From contig JAFEBX010000004.1 in NCBI GenBank assembly GCA_018242425.1, positions 124,001 to 188,000 on the forward strand: a stretch of 64,000 bases of DNA, written 5' to 3'. The position numbers were made by a program, and so were the translations under genes. The notes beneath the pieces are model-generated. The model saw nothing but the letters and a program-made list of their open reading frames with translations. It had not been told where the DNA came from and did no database searches. Below, one piece after another: positions 1 through 10,061 of the stretch. Within the stretch, counting starts at the first letter, position 1. Each line of letters opens with the position of its first letter. The DNA is from Pseudomonadota bacterium (lineage in GTDB: Bacteria; Pseudomonadota; Gammaproteobacteria; Xanthomonadales; Xanthomonadaceae).

Positions 1-153
1 GATCCCGCCGAACTGCCGCACGTGTCGCCAGTGGCCGCCCCCATGCAGCCGCGCGAGGTCTTCCTCTACTTCATCAGCGCCGCCAAGGAACGCAACCCCG
101 CCAGCGCAATGGCGCTGATGTCGAGATTGGGGATCGACGCCCCCGGGATGTGA
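1..153 (+). CDS. C-terminal end of an unrecognised protein (5' partial)
   Basis: An open frame enters the window at base 1 and ends at a TGA at 151-153, leaving the last 50 residues of a protein whose start lies outside. The tail reads as a short soluble segment with a stretch around MQPREVFLYFISAAKER and no membrane segment or metal motif. Codon use is GC-rich, like the neighbouring genes. The stop is followed by about 70 bases before the sigma factor gene. I do not recognise the family and do not assign a function. Confidence 0.6.
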   Translation, partial: DPAELPHVSPVAAPMQPREVFLYFISAAKERNPASAMALMSRLGIDAPGM

Positions 154-223
154 GAAACCGTCGCTCGCCGCGAATCACTACGATAACGGGCACCCACCGC
201 GGTCCCGCAACCGTGGCAGAGGA

Positions 224-742
224 ATGGACGAAGCGATGCAATCGACGGCGATCGACCTGGATACGCGCGAGGCGTTCGGCAGCCTGCTGGAACGCCATCG
301 CGGCATCCTGTTCAAGGTGGCGAACTCGTGGACGCGCCTGCCGGAAGATCGCGCCGACCTGATCCAGGACATCGCCATGCAATTGTGGCGGGCGTGGCCG
401 CAGTACGACCCGGCACGGAGCTTCTCGACCTGGATGTACCGGATCGCGCTGAACGTCGCGATCAGTTTCGGTCGTGGCGATGGCCGCCGCCGGCAACACC
501 TGGTGCCGCTCGACGACGAACACGACATCGCCGACCACAACGCGACCGACCACGAGACCGAGCAGCAGGTCGAACTGCTGCAGCGCTTCATCCGCGCGCA
601 GAAGCCGCTCGATCGCGCCCTGCTGATCCTTTATCTCGACGAACGCCCGCAGCGCGAGATCGCCGACATCCTCGGCATCAGCGAGGCCAATGTCTCCACC
701 AAGATCGGGCGCCTGAAACAGCGCATCCGCAACGAACTCTGA
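224..742 (+). CDS. ECF-type RNA polymerase sigma-70 factor
   Basis: A 172-residue sigma factor of the extracytoplasmic-function class: region 2 (about residues 25-85, with DLIQDIAMQLW and the promoter-melting stretch around FSTWMYRIALN) is joined directly to region 4 (about 115-170, helix-turn-helix QREIADILGISEANVSTKIG). Regions 1 and 3 are absent, as expected for ECF factors. The start is uncertain. The AGAGGA at 218-223 touches the ATG at 224, too close for a ribosome site, while the in-frame ATG at 236 lies 12 bases downstream and may be the real start (168 residues). The next gene begins 29 bases later on the same strand and encodes a membrane protein, probably co-transcribed. Its target promoter is not evident here. 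Confidence 0.85.
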   Translation: MDEAMQSTAIDLDTREAFGSLLERHRGILFKVANSWTRLPEDRADLIQDIAMQLWRAWPQYDPARSFSTWMYRIALNVAISFGRGDGRRRQHLVPLDDEHDIADHNATDHETEQQVELLQRFIRAQKPLDRALLILYLDERPQREIADILGISEANVSTKIGRLKQRIRNEL

Positions 743-771
743 GCGTCACCCACCACGGGACACGAACCATC

Positions 772-1431
772 ATGGAACTCGACGACTTCAAGACCGCCTG
801 GCAATCGCTGAACCAGCGCCTCGACCACCAGGACGCCATCAACCTGCAACTGCTGGCGGAGCGCAAGCGTGATCGCCTGCATGCCAGCCTGCGCCCCCTG
901 TTCTGGGGACAATTGCTGCAGATCCTGCTGGGCGTTTCACTGACACTGCTCGGCATCGCCTGCTGGAAAAACAACCTCCACACCATGGGTTACCTGCTGG
1001 CCGGCATCACGCTGCATGCTTTCGGCATCGCCAATGTCGTCCATGGCGGCATCACCATGGCCCTCATCTCGGGCATCGACAACGCCGCGCCGGTAGTGGG
1101 CATCCAGAAGCGCCTGACGCTGCTGCGCAAGTTCCAGTTGCTTGGTGCCGTGCTGCTCGGCCTGCCGTGGTGGATCATGTGGATCGTCGTGGTGATCGCC
1201 TTCGCCGGGCTCGCCGATCATCCGCCGCATGCCGGCACGCCACTTTGGGTGTGGATCAATTTCGCGGTCGGTGCATTCGGGCTGCTGGCGACCTGGGGCG
1301 CGTATCGCTGGTCGCACGCCGATCCCCGGCGCGTCAAACTGGCGAAGTGGATGGACGATATCGCTTCGACCGCGAGCATCCGCAAGGCGCAGGCGCAGCT
1401 GGACGAACTCCGGCAGTTCGAGCGGGAGTGA
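772..1431 (+). CDS. four-helix inner-membrane protein paired with the ECF sigma factor
   Basis: A 219-residue protein with a charged cytoplasmic N-terminus (about 40 residues), four predicted membrane helices (about residues 44-64, 70-92, 121-147 and 157-180) and a charged, probably helical C-terminal tail. The start at ATG 772 is chosen because the N-terminus MELDDFKTAWQSLNQ reads as a normal soluble segment; the frame stays open upstream but there overlaps the sigma gene. It has none of the zinc-binding anti-sigma motif (HxxxCxxC). Its position 29 bases after the sigma gene suggests a partner that holds or senses for that factor. That is inference from context; the family is not one I can name. 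Confidence 0.7.
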   Translation: MELDDFKTAWQSLNQRLDHQDAINLQLLAERKRDRLHASLRPLFWGQLLQILLGVSLTLLGIACWKNNLHTMGYLLAGITLHAFGIANVVHGGITMALISGIDNAAPVVGIQKRLTLLRKFQLLGAVLLGLPWWIMWIVVVIAFAGLADHPPHAGTPLWVWINFAVGAFGLLATWGAYRWSHADPRRVKLAKWMDDIASTASIRKAQAQLDELRQFERE

Positions 1432-1435
1432 AGCG

Positions 1436-2125
1436 TCAGGCGGCCTGCTGGCGCCGCAGTGCTGCGAACGGAAGCGTGCGGCGCAGGCGATAGCCGAGTC
1501 GCCGATACAGTTCCACCGCACGCGCGTTGTCCGGGCTCACGTGCAGGAAGGGGACATCGCCACGGGCGTGCGTCCGGTTGGTGAGGAAAGTGGTGAGTCG
1601 GCGTGCATGGCCCCGGCCAAGGGCCTCGGGATGGGTGCAGATCGCGCTCATTTCGCGCCAGCCCGGCATGCCCAGTCGCTCGCCGGCCATCGCTTCCAGC
1701 CATTGCCGCGGGCGCAGCCCGAAATAATCGCCACGCACCATGGTGCGTGGCCGGAAATAGTGGGGATAGACCAGCGCGGTGAGCGCGAGTACATCCTGCG
1801 GCTGGTTGGCGTCGAGCGCGACGACCTCCGGCCCGTCGATGGCGGGCAGCGGCGATTCGCAGACCATCTGCAACAAGTCCGGGAAGCGTTCGATTTCCCA
1901 ACCAGCGGGCGCGATGTCCGGGAATACGCCGAGGATCAACCGCGCTTCGCCCGGCGCCATCAATGCCGACAACGCAACTGGTTCGAATGCATCCGCCCGC
2001 GATGCGCCGACGAAGGGCGCGATATCCGCCGGGTAACACGCCACCTCGCCCGATCGCAATGCATGCATCGCATGCAGGCTGTCGAGCGACGACCAGAACG
2101 GATTGTCGAGGGGATGTGCTGCCAT
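1436..2125 (-). CDS. GNAT-family N-acetyltransferase
   Basis: A 229-residue acetyl-CoA-dependent acetyltransferase. The GNAT fold shows in the C-terminal half: an ICTHPEALGRGHARRL stretch (about residues 160-176) with the acetyl-CoA pyrophosphate-binding pattern GRGHAR, followed by the motif-B helix NARAVELYRRLGYR near the end. The N-terminal half is variable, as usual for substrate recognition. The gene is convergent with the membrane-protein gene (4 bases between stops) and lies 20 bases downstream of the MATE gene on the same strand, so the two may share a transcript. The substrate cannot be predicted. Confidence 0.8.
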   Translation of the reverse strand: MAAHPLDNPFWSSLDSLHAMHALRSGEVACYPADIAPFVGASRADAFEPVALSALMAPGEARLILGVFPDIAPAGWEIERFPDLLQMVCESPLPAIDGPEVVALDANQPQDVLALTALVYPHYFRPRTMVRGDYFGLRPRQWLEAMAGERLGMPGWREMSAICTHPEALGRGHARRLTTFLTNRTHARGDVPFLHVSPDNARAVELYRRLGYRLRRTLPFAALRRQQAA

Positions 2126-2145
2126 CCGCCCAGTTTAGCCTCGCG

Positions 2146-3576
2146 CTAGACCTTCGCCGTCTTCCAGCTGCCGCGACTGAACAGCCACAGGGTGAACAGG
2201 CCGACCGATGTTTCGGAAACGAAGGCCGCCCAGAACACGCCGGTTTCCTTCCAGTCGAAGTGCAGCGCCAGCAGCCACGCCAGCGGGATCTGGATCAGCC
2301 AGAAGAACACCAGGTTGATCCGTGTCGGGGTCACGGTATCGCCGGCCCCGTTGAAGGCCTGCACGCTGACCATCCACCAGCCGTAGACGTAGAGCGAATA
2401 CGAGAGGATGCGCAGCCATTCGGCCCCGACCTTGATGACCGCAGGATCATGCGTGAAGAAACCGACGAGCTGTTTGGGGAAGAGGAAGAAACAGGCGGCG
2501 ATCACCAGCAGGTAGGCCATGTTGTACCAGCCGATGTGCCAGACCGCTGCTTCCGCGCGCGCCGGTTCGTTGGCGCCGAGATTCTGGCCAACCAATGTCG
2601 CCGCTGCGTTCGACATGCCCCAGGCCGGCGTCATCGTGAACATCATCAATCGGATCGCGATGGTCGCGCCCGCCACCGCCGCGCTGCCGATGTCGGCGAG
2701 GATGCGCATCAGGAAGATCCACGCGCTCATCGCCACGATCATCTGGCCGATCCCGCCCAGAGAGGTGCGCACGATGTTCCACAACACCTCGCCATGCACG
2801 GCGATCTGCGAAACCAGCACGCGGATGTGCTTGCCGCCGCGCAGCAGCATCCACAACTGGAACAGCACGCCGCAGCCACGCCCGATATTGGTGGCCATCG
2901 CCGCGCCTTCGATGCCCAGCGCCGGCACCGGTCCGTAGCCGAGGATCAACAACGGGCACAACAGGATGTTCAATCCGTTCGCCAGCCACAACACGCGCAT
3001 CGAGATCGCGGCATCGCCGGCGCCACGGAACACCGCGTTGATGACGAACAGCAACAGGATGACGAGATTGCCGCCGAGCATCCATTGCGTGTAGCGATAG
3101 CCGTGGGCGAGCGCCCAGGCATCGGCGCCCATCAGTCGCAACAGGTCCTTCGCATAGACGATGCCGATCACCGCCACCGGCAGCGCGACCAGCAAGGCGA
3201 CGAAGATCGCCTGCACCGCCGAAATTGCAGCCTCATCTTTCTTGCCCTCGCCAATCCGGCGCGCGATCACCGCCGTCACCGCCATCGCCAGGCCCATTGC
3301 CACCGCATAGAGCAGGAACAGGTAACTCTCGGTCAGGCCGACCGTCGCCACCGCGGACGGCCCCAGCGTGGCGACGAAATAGATATCGACCACGGCAAAG
3401 GTCGATTCCAGCACCAGTTCCAGCACCATCGGCACCGCCAGCAGCAAGACCGCGCGGCGCAGCGGAATCCTGGTGTAATCGGCTTCGGTGCCGCGGATGG
3501 CATCGCGCAGTTCGCGCCAGAGCGAATGCGGTGCAGCGGTTTCGGATGGCAGGGCGTGCGTGTCTTGCGAATCCAC
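2146..3576 (-). CDS. MATE-family multidrug/toxin efflux transporter
   Basis: A 476-residue polytopic protein with about twelve hydrophobic helices in two similar halves, the normal size and layout of the MATE family (cation-coupled drug or metabolite antiporters of the inner membrane). The N-terminal cytoplasmic part is about 45 residues, slightly longer than typical. Conserved-looking features include the helix-1 region PMVLELVLESTFAVVDIYF and the mid-protein stretch GMSNAAATLVGQNLGA, which resembles the helix VII-VIII signature of the NorM/DinF type. A perfect inverted repeat 25 bases upstream of the ATG is a likely operator. Substrate unknown. Confidence 0.88.
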   Translation of the reverse strand: MDSQDTHALPSETAAPHSLWRELRDAIRGTEADYTRIPLRRAVLLLAVPMVLELVLESTFAVVDIYFVATLGPSAVATVGLTESYLFLLYAVAMGLAMAVTAVIARRIGEGKKDEAAISAVQAIFVALLVALPVAVIGIVYAKDLLRLMGADAWALAHGYRYTQWMLGGNLVILLLFVINAVFRGAGDAAISMRVLWLANGLNILLCPLLILGYGPVPALGIEGAAMATNIGRGCGVLFQLWMLLRGGKHIRVLVSQIAVHGEVLWNIVRTSLGGIGQMIVAMSAWIFLMRILADIGSAAVAGATIAIRLMMFTMTPAWGMSNAAATLVGQNLGANEPARAEAAVWHIGWYNMAYLLVIAACFFLFPKQLVGFFTHDPAVIKVGAEWLRILSYSLYVYGWWMVSVQAFNGAGDTVTPTRINLVFFWLIQIPLAWLLALHFDWKETGVFWAAFVSETSVGLFTLWLFSRGSWKTAKV

Positions 3577-3600
3577 CGCGAACTCCGTGGCCTGCCGATT

Positions 3601-3619
3601 ATGTTATCGACGATAACAT
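3601..3619. promoter_or_regulatory. perfect 19-bp palindrome, candidate repressor operator
   Basis: ATGTTATCGACGATAACAT has 9-base arms around a single central A. It sits 25-43 bases upstream of the MATE start codon (3576, minus strand) and 50 bases upstream of dbpA (3669, plus strand). Its size and odd-centred symmetry fit a dimeric TetR- or MarR-type regulator, families that often control efflux genes. No such regulator is encoded in the window, so the binding protein is unknown. It is AT-rich compared with its surroundings, which also fits a promoter region. Confidence 0.6.
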
Positions 3620-3668
3620 GCGCTCTGTTGCGCTCGCAACCCGGCCACCGCCCTGCGATCATTGAAGG

Positions 3669-5051
<1,383 letters not shown>

Positions 5052-5052
5052 G

Positions 5053-5949
5053 TCAGTCGACTGCCAGCGGGTCATCGGCGCTGATCGCGTCGCGCAATGC
5101 CCGCGCGAAAGCCGCGCCCTGCGCCGGATCCACGCCGAGGTAGAAATCGGGCTCGATCAATTCGGCCTCCATCAACAACCAGCGGCCGTCGGCATCCGGC
5201 ACCATGTCGATGCGCGCGTACAGCAGCGGTTCGTCGATCGCGGCCAATACCTGCCCCGCCAATGCCAGTGCACCAGCGGGAGGCTCGGGCACTATCCGGT
5301 ACAGGCCGCCGAATTCTTCCTGCACGCGGAACTCGCCCGTAGGCGGACGCTTGTTGACGGCATGGCTGAGGCGCCCGCCGAAATACAGCAGCGAGGTTTC
5401 GCCCTCGGTTTCGATGGTTGGCAGATAGGGCTGGACCAGCATCGGGATTCCGGACGACGCCGCGAAATCGTCGCCACGCTTCAGTCGCTGCGTTTTCCAT
5501 GCACCACCGGACACCACCGGCTTGACGATCAATTCATTGGCGCCGAATTCCGTGAATGCGTGATCGAGCACTTCCGCCGTGATCTCGTCATTGCAGATCG
5601 ATTGTGGAATCGCGATGCCGCGGCTGGCGAGTTCCAGCAGGTAACGCTTGTCGGAGTTCCACGCCAGCACAGTCGCGGGATTCGACATCGCCACGCCCTC
5701 GCGCGCCCAGGTCGCGCAGGCACGCAACCAGCGCGCATGATCGTGGTGGTAACCCCAGACCAGCAGCGGCAACACGCGGGCGTACCCGTGCAAAGCGGAA
5801 GCATCATCCACATGCTGCGTCCAAGGCGTCGGTACGCCACGGACTCCGGCACCGTCCAGCGCACGTTGCAGGCGCGCCAACACTTTTGGCCACAGGTCGG
5901 GGTATGCGACTTCCGCCGGATCGGGCGTGAGGATGGCGACATCGATCAT
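5053..5949 (-). CDS. ATP-grasp domain ligase of unknown substrate
   Basis: A 298-residue protein whose middle and C-terminal parts look like an ATP-grasp domain: ELIVKPVVSGGAWKT (about residues 139-153, ATP-binding lysine), a central hinge MLVQPYLPTIETEGE, and the metal-binding stretch YARIDMVPDADGRWLLMEAELIEPD near residues 245-270. The pattern VNKRPPTGEFRVQEEFGG resembles the family that includes DcsG, an O-ureido-serine cyclo-ligase, and RimK/glutathione-synthase-like ligases. Such enzymes join a carboxylate to an amine or thiol through an acyl phosphate. The start overlaps the stop of the upstream exported hydrolase by 4 bases (ATGA), so the two are translationally coupled. The specific product is not predictable. 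Confidence 0.75.
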   Translation of the reverse strand: MIDVAILTPDPAEVAYPDLWPKVLARLQRALDGAGVRGVPTPWTQHVDDASALHGYARVLPLLVWGYHHDHARWLRACATWAREGVAMSNPATVLAWNSDKRYLLELASRGIAIPQSICNDEITAEVLDHAFTEFGANELIVKPVVSGGAWKTQRLKRGDDFAASSGIPMLVQPYLPTIETEGETSLLYFGGRLSHAVNKRPPTGEFRVQEEFGGLYRIVPEPPAGALALAGQVLAAIDEPLLYARIDMVPDADGRWLLMEAELIEPDFYLGVDPAQGAAFARALRDAISADDPLAVD

Positions 5950-8216
5950 GGCTTTCCCTTGGAGATGGCCTCTTGCGAAGAGGGCGCGCGGAATGGCAGA
6001 TCGAGGTAGCTGCTGCCGCGCCAGCGGATTTCGAGCGGCGCCCTCGCATCGGCAATGGTTTCGTCCGATGGTTCCCTGCCACTGCCGAGATCGAGCTGGC
6101 GATCAGGCTGCTTGATCACGCCCAGCGCCACCACGATGCGGCTGCCGGCCGCCAGCCTGCGACCAAGCAGGCGCGTGTCCTTCACCACGATGCGCTGCAC
6201 TGCACCCGGCTGCAACAGGCGGCGTTCGCGACGGTCGGCGTTGTAGCTGGCGCGCTGCAACCAGAATGCGAGATCGAGATATTCACCCGCGGCGTTGAGT
6301 TCGTAGATGCCGATGGCGAGATCGACGTCGCGCTTGTTGGTGGTGAACTCCAGGACGCCTGAAAACGGCCCGGACAGCTCGGCATCGCGTTGCAACGGCT
6401 CGCCGACGAAGGCCAGGCCCAGGTGCGGGTCCAGCGTCTTGTTGACGACATTCGGCGGTTGCGTCCAACCCGCGTCGCTGCGGTCGGAGAAATCGACGCG
6501 CTGCACGACGACTGCCTGCGGTTTCGATTTCGCGGACAGCGCATTCGTGTCCGCCGTTCCACCCGGCACCAGGTACATCCTTTGCGTGCGCGTGGCCATC
6601 GCATCCAGCGAATGCGCGTGCCGCCAGGTGTCGGCACCCATGACCTGCCAGTTGACCCGATCGGCCAGCAACGCCGGCTTCGGCGCGCCTTTCAGCACAT
6701 GGTCGAACCATGCCAGGCGCAACGCCTGCAGATCGATGCGCGCGGACGGATCGAGCGCATAGCCCTGCACCGATGGCGGCACGCCGGTCTGCATGGTGTA
6801 GTGCTCGAACGGCCCGATCACCAGGGTGTGGTCGGCATCCGGGCGATGCCGCAGGTGTTCGCGGAAATAATGCAACGCGCCAATCTGTGCGCCATCGAAA
6901 TAGCCGGTCGTCGCCAGCACCGGGATATCGATACCCGCGAATTCGTCGCCCTGCGGGATCATCGCCTGCCAGTAGGCGTCATAGCGCGGGTGCTGCAGCC
7001 ATCTGGCAAATACCGGATTCGCCTCGCCGTCGATGGCAGGCAAGTCGCGATAGGCGCGGCCACTCGCGTACCAGTCGCGATTGAGCTTGGCCCAGCGCGC
7101 GTTGTCGCCATAGCGCGCGTCGTCCAGCGAACGATTGCTCGTCGTGTAGAACGGCCACGAATACATGAAGTTGAGGAAGATGCCACCTTCCATCGGCACA
7201 TCGATGCCGGGCGCCGTGGTGGCCGAGGCTGCGATGGCCTTCAGCGCTTTCGGCCGGTGCTTCAGCGCAGCCCATTGGGTGAACCCGCTGTAGCTGCCGC
7301 CATACATGCCGACGCGCCCGTCGCTCCAGGGCTGGCGCGCGATCCAGTCGATCACCGCTGCGGCATCGGCGCCGTCGTGTTCGAAGGGAACGATGGCGTC
7401 CGTGCTGCGCCCTTTGCCACGGGTGTAGGCCACCACGCCGGCGTAGCCGTACGCGGCCATTTTCCTGGCATCGGCCCAGGCCCAATCGTCATTGGCATAG
7501 ATGGTGAAGGTCAGCAGCGCCGGTAATGGCGCAGCTTTCGCAGGGCGCACGATCAGCGTGGAGATGCCGACGCCGTCTGGCGCACGCACCATGGCGCCGC
7601 GGTCGATCGCATAGCGACGCGCGTCATCATCCTTGAGCGCTGCATCGAACAGCGGCAGGAAGGCGGCATAGGTCTTGTGCACCTGGTAGGCGCGAACCAG
7701 GTCAATCGCTTCGGCCAGCGGCAGTCGCTTCTTGCCGGTCGCCTTCGCCAATGCGGCATCGAGCTCGCCGCGCATGCGCGGCAAGCCGCCACCGAAGCCG
7801 AATTCCGCCTGCAGCGCGACCTTGTCGTCCAGCCGGCCGAAGTCCCGGGCAAAGGCTGCACGCCAGGCCTGGGCGAACGGGATGCCACCTCGGGCCTGAT
7901 CTTCCGCCCGCGCATACACCTCGTATTGCAGATACAGCGGCGGCTGCCCGGGTGCATCGTTGCGCGACGCACGGATCGCGCTGATGCTTTCGACGGCCTG
8001 TGCGTATTGCCCGGCGACCATCTGCAACCGGAACAGATTGCCGAGATAGCGCTGGCGATCGTCTTCGCGATATACCGCCATCACCTCGCGCGCCAGCTCC
8101 GGCATCGCGCGTTCGATTCCCGCGTTGTCCAGACCATCCGGCGCACGGACATCCGGGGCCTGCGCGAACGCAGGCAACGCGAACAATGCCAGCAACATCG
8201 CCGATAGTCGTTTCAT
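5946..8216 (-). CDS. secreted CocE/NonD-family (X-Pro dipeptidyl-peptidase S15 type) hydrolase
   Basis: A 756-residue exported protein: a signal peptide ends near residues 18-20 (LALFALPAFAQA), then an unusual helical N-terminal region of about 190 residues, then an alpha/beta-hydrolase domain with the nucleophile elbow GGSYSG (residues 306-311, Ser310) and later GPFEHYTMQTG carrying the likely catalytic histidine, and a C-terminal jelly-roll (about 580-745). This domain order is that of cocaine esterase and S15 peptidases, which cleave esters or peptides. It is usually about 550-650 residues, so the N-terminal region is an extension. It is coupled by a 4-base overlap to the ATP-grasp gene and lies 3 bases after hutU on the same strand. 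Confidence 0.8.
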   Translation of the reverse strand: MKRLSAMLLALFALPAFAQAPDVRAPDGLDNAGIERAMPELAREVMAVYREDDRQRYLGNLFRLQMVAGQYAQAVESISAIRASRNDAPGQPPLYLQYEVYARAEDQARGGIPFAQAWRAAFARDFGRLDDKVALQAEFGFGGGLPRMRGELDAALAKATGKKRLPLAEAIDLVRAYQVHKTYAAFLPLFDAALKDDDARRYAIDRGAMVRAPDGVGISTLIVRPAKAAPLPALLTFTIYANDDWAWADARKMAAYGYAGVVAYTRGKGRSTDAIVPFEHDGADAAAVIDWIARQPWSDGRVGMYGGSYSGFTQWAALKHRPKALKAIAASATTAPGIDVPMEGGIFLNFMYSWPFYTTSNRSLDDARYGDNARWAKLNRDWYASGRAYRDLPAIDGEANPVFARWLQHPRYDAYWQAMIPQGDEFAGIDIPVLATTGYFDGAQIGALHYFREHLRHRPDADHTLVIGPFEHYTMQTGVPPSVQGYALDPSARIDLQALRLAWFDHVLKGAPKPALLADRVNWQVMGADTWRHAHSLDAMATRTQRMYLVPGGTADTNALSAKSKPQAVVVQRVDFSDRSDAGWTQPPNVVNKTLDPHLGLAFVGEPLQRDAELSGPFSGVLEFTTNKRDVDLAIGIYELNAAGEYLDLAFWLQRASYNADRRERRLLQPGAVQRIVVKDTRLLGRRLAAGSRIVVALGVIKQPDRQLDLGSGREPSDETIADARAPLEIRWRGSSYLDLPFRAPSSQEAISKGKP

Positions 8217-8219
8217 CGC

Positions 8220-9923
8220 TTACACCATCGGCAACTTCAGCCCCTGCTCCTTCGCGCACTGCCGCGCGATCTCGTAGCCGGCATCGGCGTGGCGCATCAC
8301 GCCGGTGCCGGGATCGTTCCACAGCACGCGGGCGATGCGCCTGTCGGCGGCTTCGCTGCCGTCGCAGACGATCACCACGCCGGAATGCTGCGAATAGCCC
8401 ATGCCGACGCCACCACCATGGTGCAACGACACCCAGGTGGCGCCACCGGCCACGTTCAACATCGCGTTGAGCAGCGGCCAGTCGGAGACGGCGTCACTGC
8501 CGTCGCGCATCGATTCGGTTTCGCGATTGGGCGACGCGACGCTGCCGGAGTCGAGATGGTCGCGGCCAATCACCACCGGCGCCTTCAATTCGCCATTGCG
8601 GACCATTTCGTTGAAAGCGATGCCGAGCTTGTGGCGCAGACCGAGCCCGACCCAGCAGATGCGCGCCGGCAGGCCCTGGAAGCTGATGCGTTCGCGCGCC
8701 ATGTCGAGCCAGCGATGCAGGTGCGGATCATCGGGGATCAATTCCTTCACCTTGGCATCGGTCTTGTAGATGTCCTCGGGATCGCCACTCAACGCCACCC
8801 AGCGGAACGGACCGACGCCGCGGCAGAACAGCGGGCGCACGTAGGCCGGCACGAATCCGGGGAAATCGAAGGCATTCTTCAGCCCTTCGTCGAAAGCCAT
8901 CTGGCGGATGTTGTTGCCGTAATCGACGGTCGGGATGCCCTGCGCGTGGAAGGCCAGCATCGCCTCGACATGCGTGCGCATCGACTTCTTCGCGGCATCG
9001 CGCACCTTGTCGGGGCTCGCCTTCTGTTCGGCTTCCCATTGCTCGACCGTCCAACCCAGCGGCAGGTAGCCGTGCACCGGGTCGTGCGCGGAGGTCTGGT
9101 CGGTGACGCAATCGGGACGCACGCCGCGCTTCACCAGCTCCGGCAGGATCTCCGCGGCATTGCCCAGCAACGCGATCGATTTCGCCACGCCGGCTTTCGT
9201 GTACTTCTCGATGCGGGCGAGCGCGTCGTCGATGTCGGTCGCCTGCTCGTCGACGTAACGCGTGCGCAGGCGGAAGTCGATGCTCGACTGGCGGCATTCG
9301 ATGTTGAGGCTGCTCATGCCCGCCAGCGATGCCGCCAACGGCTGGGCGCCACCCATGCCGCCAAGTCCGGCGGTCAGCAGCCACTTTCCGGTGAGATCGC
9401 CGCCGTAATGCTGGCGCCCCATCTCGACGAAGGTTTCGTAGGTGCCTTGCACGATGCCCTGCGAACCGATGTAGATCCACGAACCCGCGGTCATCTGGCC
9501 GTACATCATCAGGCCCTTGCGATCGAGTTCGTTGAAGTGTTCCCAAGTCGCCCAGTGCGGGACAAGATTGGAATTGGCGATCAGCACGCGCGGCGCGTCG
9601 GGATGGCTGGGGAACACGCCGACCGGCTTGCCCGACTGCACCAGCAGCGTTTCGTCGTCACCGAGCGTCTTCAGCGTTTCGAGGATCCGGTCGTAGCACT
9701 CCCAGTCGCGCGCGGCGCGACCGATGCCGCCGTAGACGACGAGATCCTGCGGGCGTTCCGCGACCTCGGCATCGAGGTTGTTCTGCAGCATGCGGTACGG
9801 CGCTTCGGTCAGCCACGACCGGCAGTTGAGCTCGCTGCCGCGCGGGGCACGGATCTGCCGGGTGGGATCGTGCCGGGACGAGCGTGCCGGCGGTGTCGAT
9901 CGTTCCTGGTTTGAATCGGCCAT
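8220..9923 (-). CDS. hutU: urocanate hydratase
   Basis: A 567-residue cytoplasmic enzyme, close to the usual 555-560, converting urocanate to 4-imidazolone-5-propionate, the second step of histidine degradation. The NAD+-binding glycine motif [14 protein letters not shown] and the active-site region [17 protein letters not shown], with the conserved cysteine, are present. The start is supported by an AGGAG seven bases before the ATG. Its first 15-20 residues are extra compared with most family members. The usual partners hutH and hutG are not adjacent; hutF and hutI occur 14-17 kb away. The downstream CocE hydrolase starts 3 bases after the stop and may be on the same transcript. Confidence 0.95.
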   Translation of the reverse strand: MADSNQERSTPPARSSRHDPTRQIRAPRGSELNCRSWLTEAPYRMLQNNLDAEVAERPQDLVVYGGIGRAARDWECYDRILETLKTLGDDETLLVQSGKPVGVFPSHPDAPRVLIANSNLVPHWATWEHFNELDRKGLMMYGQMTAGSWIYIGSQGIVQGTYETFVEMGRQHYGGDLTGKWLLTAGLGGMGGAQPLAASLAGMSSLNIECRQSSIDFRLRTRYVDEQATDIDDALARIEKYTKAGVAKSIALLGNAAEILPELVKRGVRPDCVTDQTSAHDPVHGYLPLGWTVEQWEAEQKASPDKVRDAAKKSMRTHVEAMLAFHAQGIPTVDYGNNIRQMAFDEGLKNAFDFPGFVPAYVRPLFCRGVGPFRWVALSGDPEDIYKTDAKVKELIPDDPHLHRWLDMARERISFQGLPARICWVGLGLRHKLGIAFNEMVRNGELKAPVVIGRDHLDSGSVASPNRETESMRDGSDAVSDWPLLNAMLNVAGGATWVSLHHGGGVGMGYSQHSGVVIVCDGSEAADRRIARVLWNDPGTGVMRHADAGYEIARQCAKEQGLKLPMV

Positions 9924-10061
9924 CGCGGAACTCCTGCTGTGCAGCGTGCGGGGAATTTCCGATTATCGCACCGCCGTCGACCGTGTCCCCGGGATGACTG
10001 GTGGCAGTGGAGCGCCACAGGCGTCCGGCGTATGGTGTCGGTCCCACCCCGGAGCCCCGCC

